Assembly: GCA_934097255.1 (NCBI GenBank)
Contig: CAKONT010000065.1
Coordinates: 1-5,577, forward strand
From: an uncultured Bacilli bacterium
GTDB lineage: Bacteria > Bacillota_I > Bacilli_A > RF39 > UBA660
Length of the DNA stretch: 5,577 bases
Direction of reading: 5' to 3'
Both the position numbers and the translations under genes were made by a program. Below the pieces are notes generated by a model. That model made no database searches, was not told the origin of the DNA, and was given only the letters and a program-made list of their open reading frames with translations. Of this stretch, positions 5,575 to 5,577 are shown one piece after another (positions within the stretch are counted from its first letter, which is position 1; each line of letters begins with the position of its first letter).

Positions 5575-5577
5575 TTT

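Noticed and set aside
1..5577. CRISPR array, tRNA or rRNA gene, riboswitch, defence system
   Set aside because: No regularly spaced repeats, no cloverleaf or conserved rRNA segments, and no protein other than the transposase and the surface-protein remnant.

Overview
The window is very AT-rich bacterial DNA dominated by two copies of one insertion sequence (IS), in the same orientation and with no difference seen between them (78-2331 and 3321-5574, 2254 bp each, offset exactly 3243). They bracket a 989-bp segment that carries the 3' part of a surface-protein gene. All tryptophans in the open frames are encoded by TGG and the stops are TAA. Together with the low GC, strong Shine-Dalgarno (SD) sites and TTGACA/TATAAT-type promoters, this fits a low-GC Firmicute or a standard-code relative of the Mollicutes (Acholeplasma/Izemoplasma/RF39/Erysipelotrichia-like). 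It argues mildly against a TGA=Trp mycoplasma. The assignment is inference only.

Layout: 1-77 is a non-coding-looking left flank. In each IS the transposase gene is on the minus strand and nearly fills the element. It encodes 658 aa of DDE type, most like the IS1634 group of the IS4 superfamily, with D201, D280 and E526 plus R522 and K533. Its promoter (extended -10), SD site and a 16-bp palindrome lie at the right end. Its intrinsic terminator lies at the left end. Imperfect 18-bp terminal inverted repeats bound each copy. The right end also holds a consensus-like promoter pointing outward (TTGACA, 16 bp, TATATA), with its -35 box in the loop of a perfect 9-bp inverted repeat.

Between the copies, 2332-3282 is an in-frame remnant of a multi-module Ig-like surface protein ending in a transmembrane anchor. 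It begins in mid-module directly at the IS edge, with no signal peptide, SD site or credible start, so it is read as a 5'-truncated gene. A 38-bp gap separates its stop from the second IS copy.

The arrangement resembles a composite transposon or the product of recombination between IS copies. The inner flanks show no target-site duplication. No defence system, CRISPR array, RNA gene or new multi-gene system is visible. The points of most interest are the outward promoter inside a palindrome, the twin-IS architecture and the beheaded surface gene.
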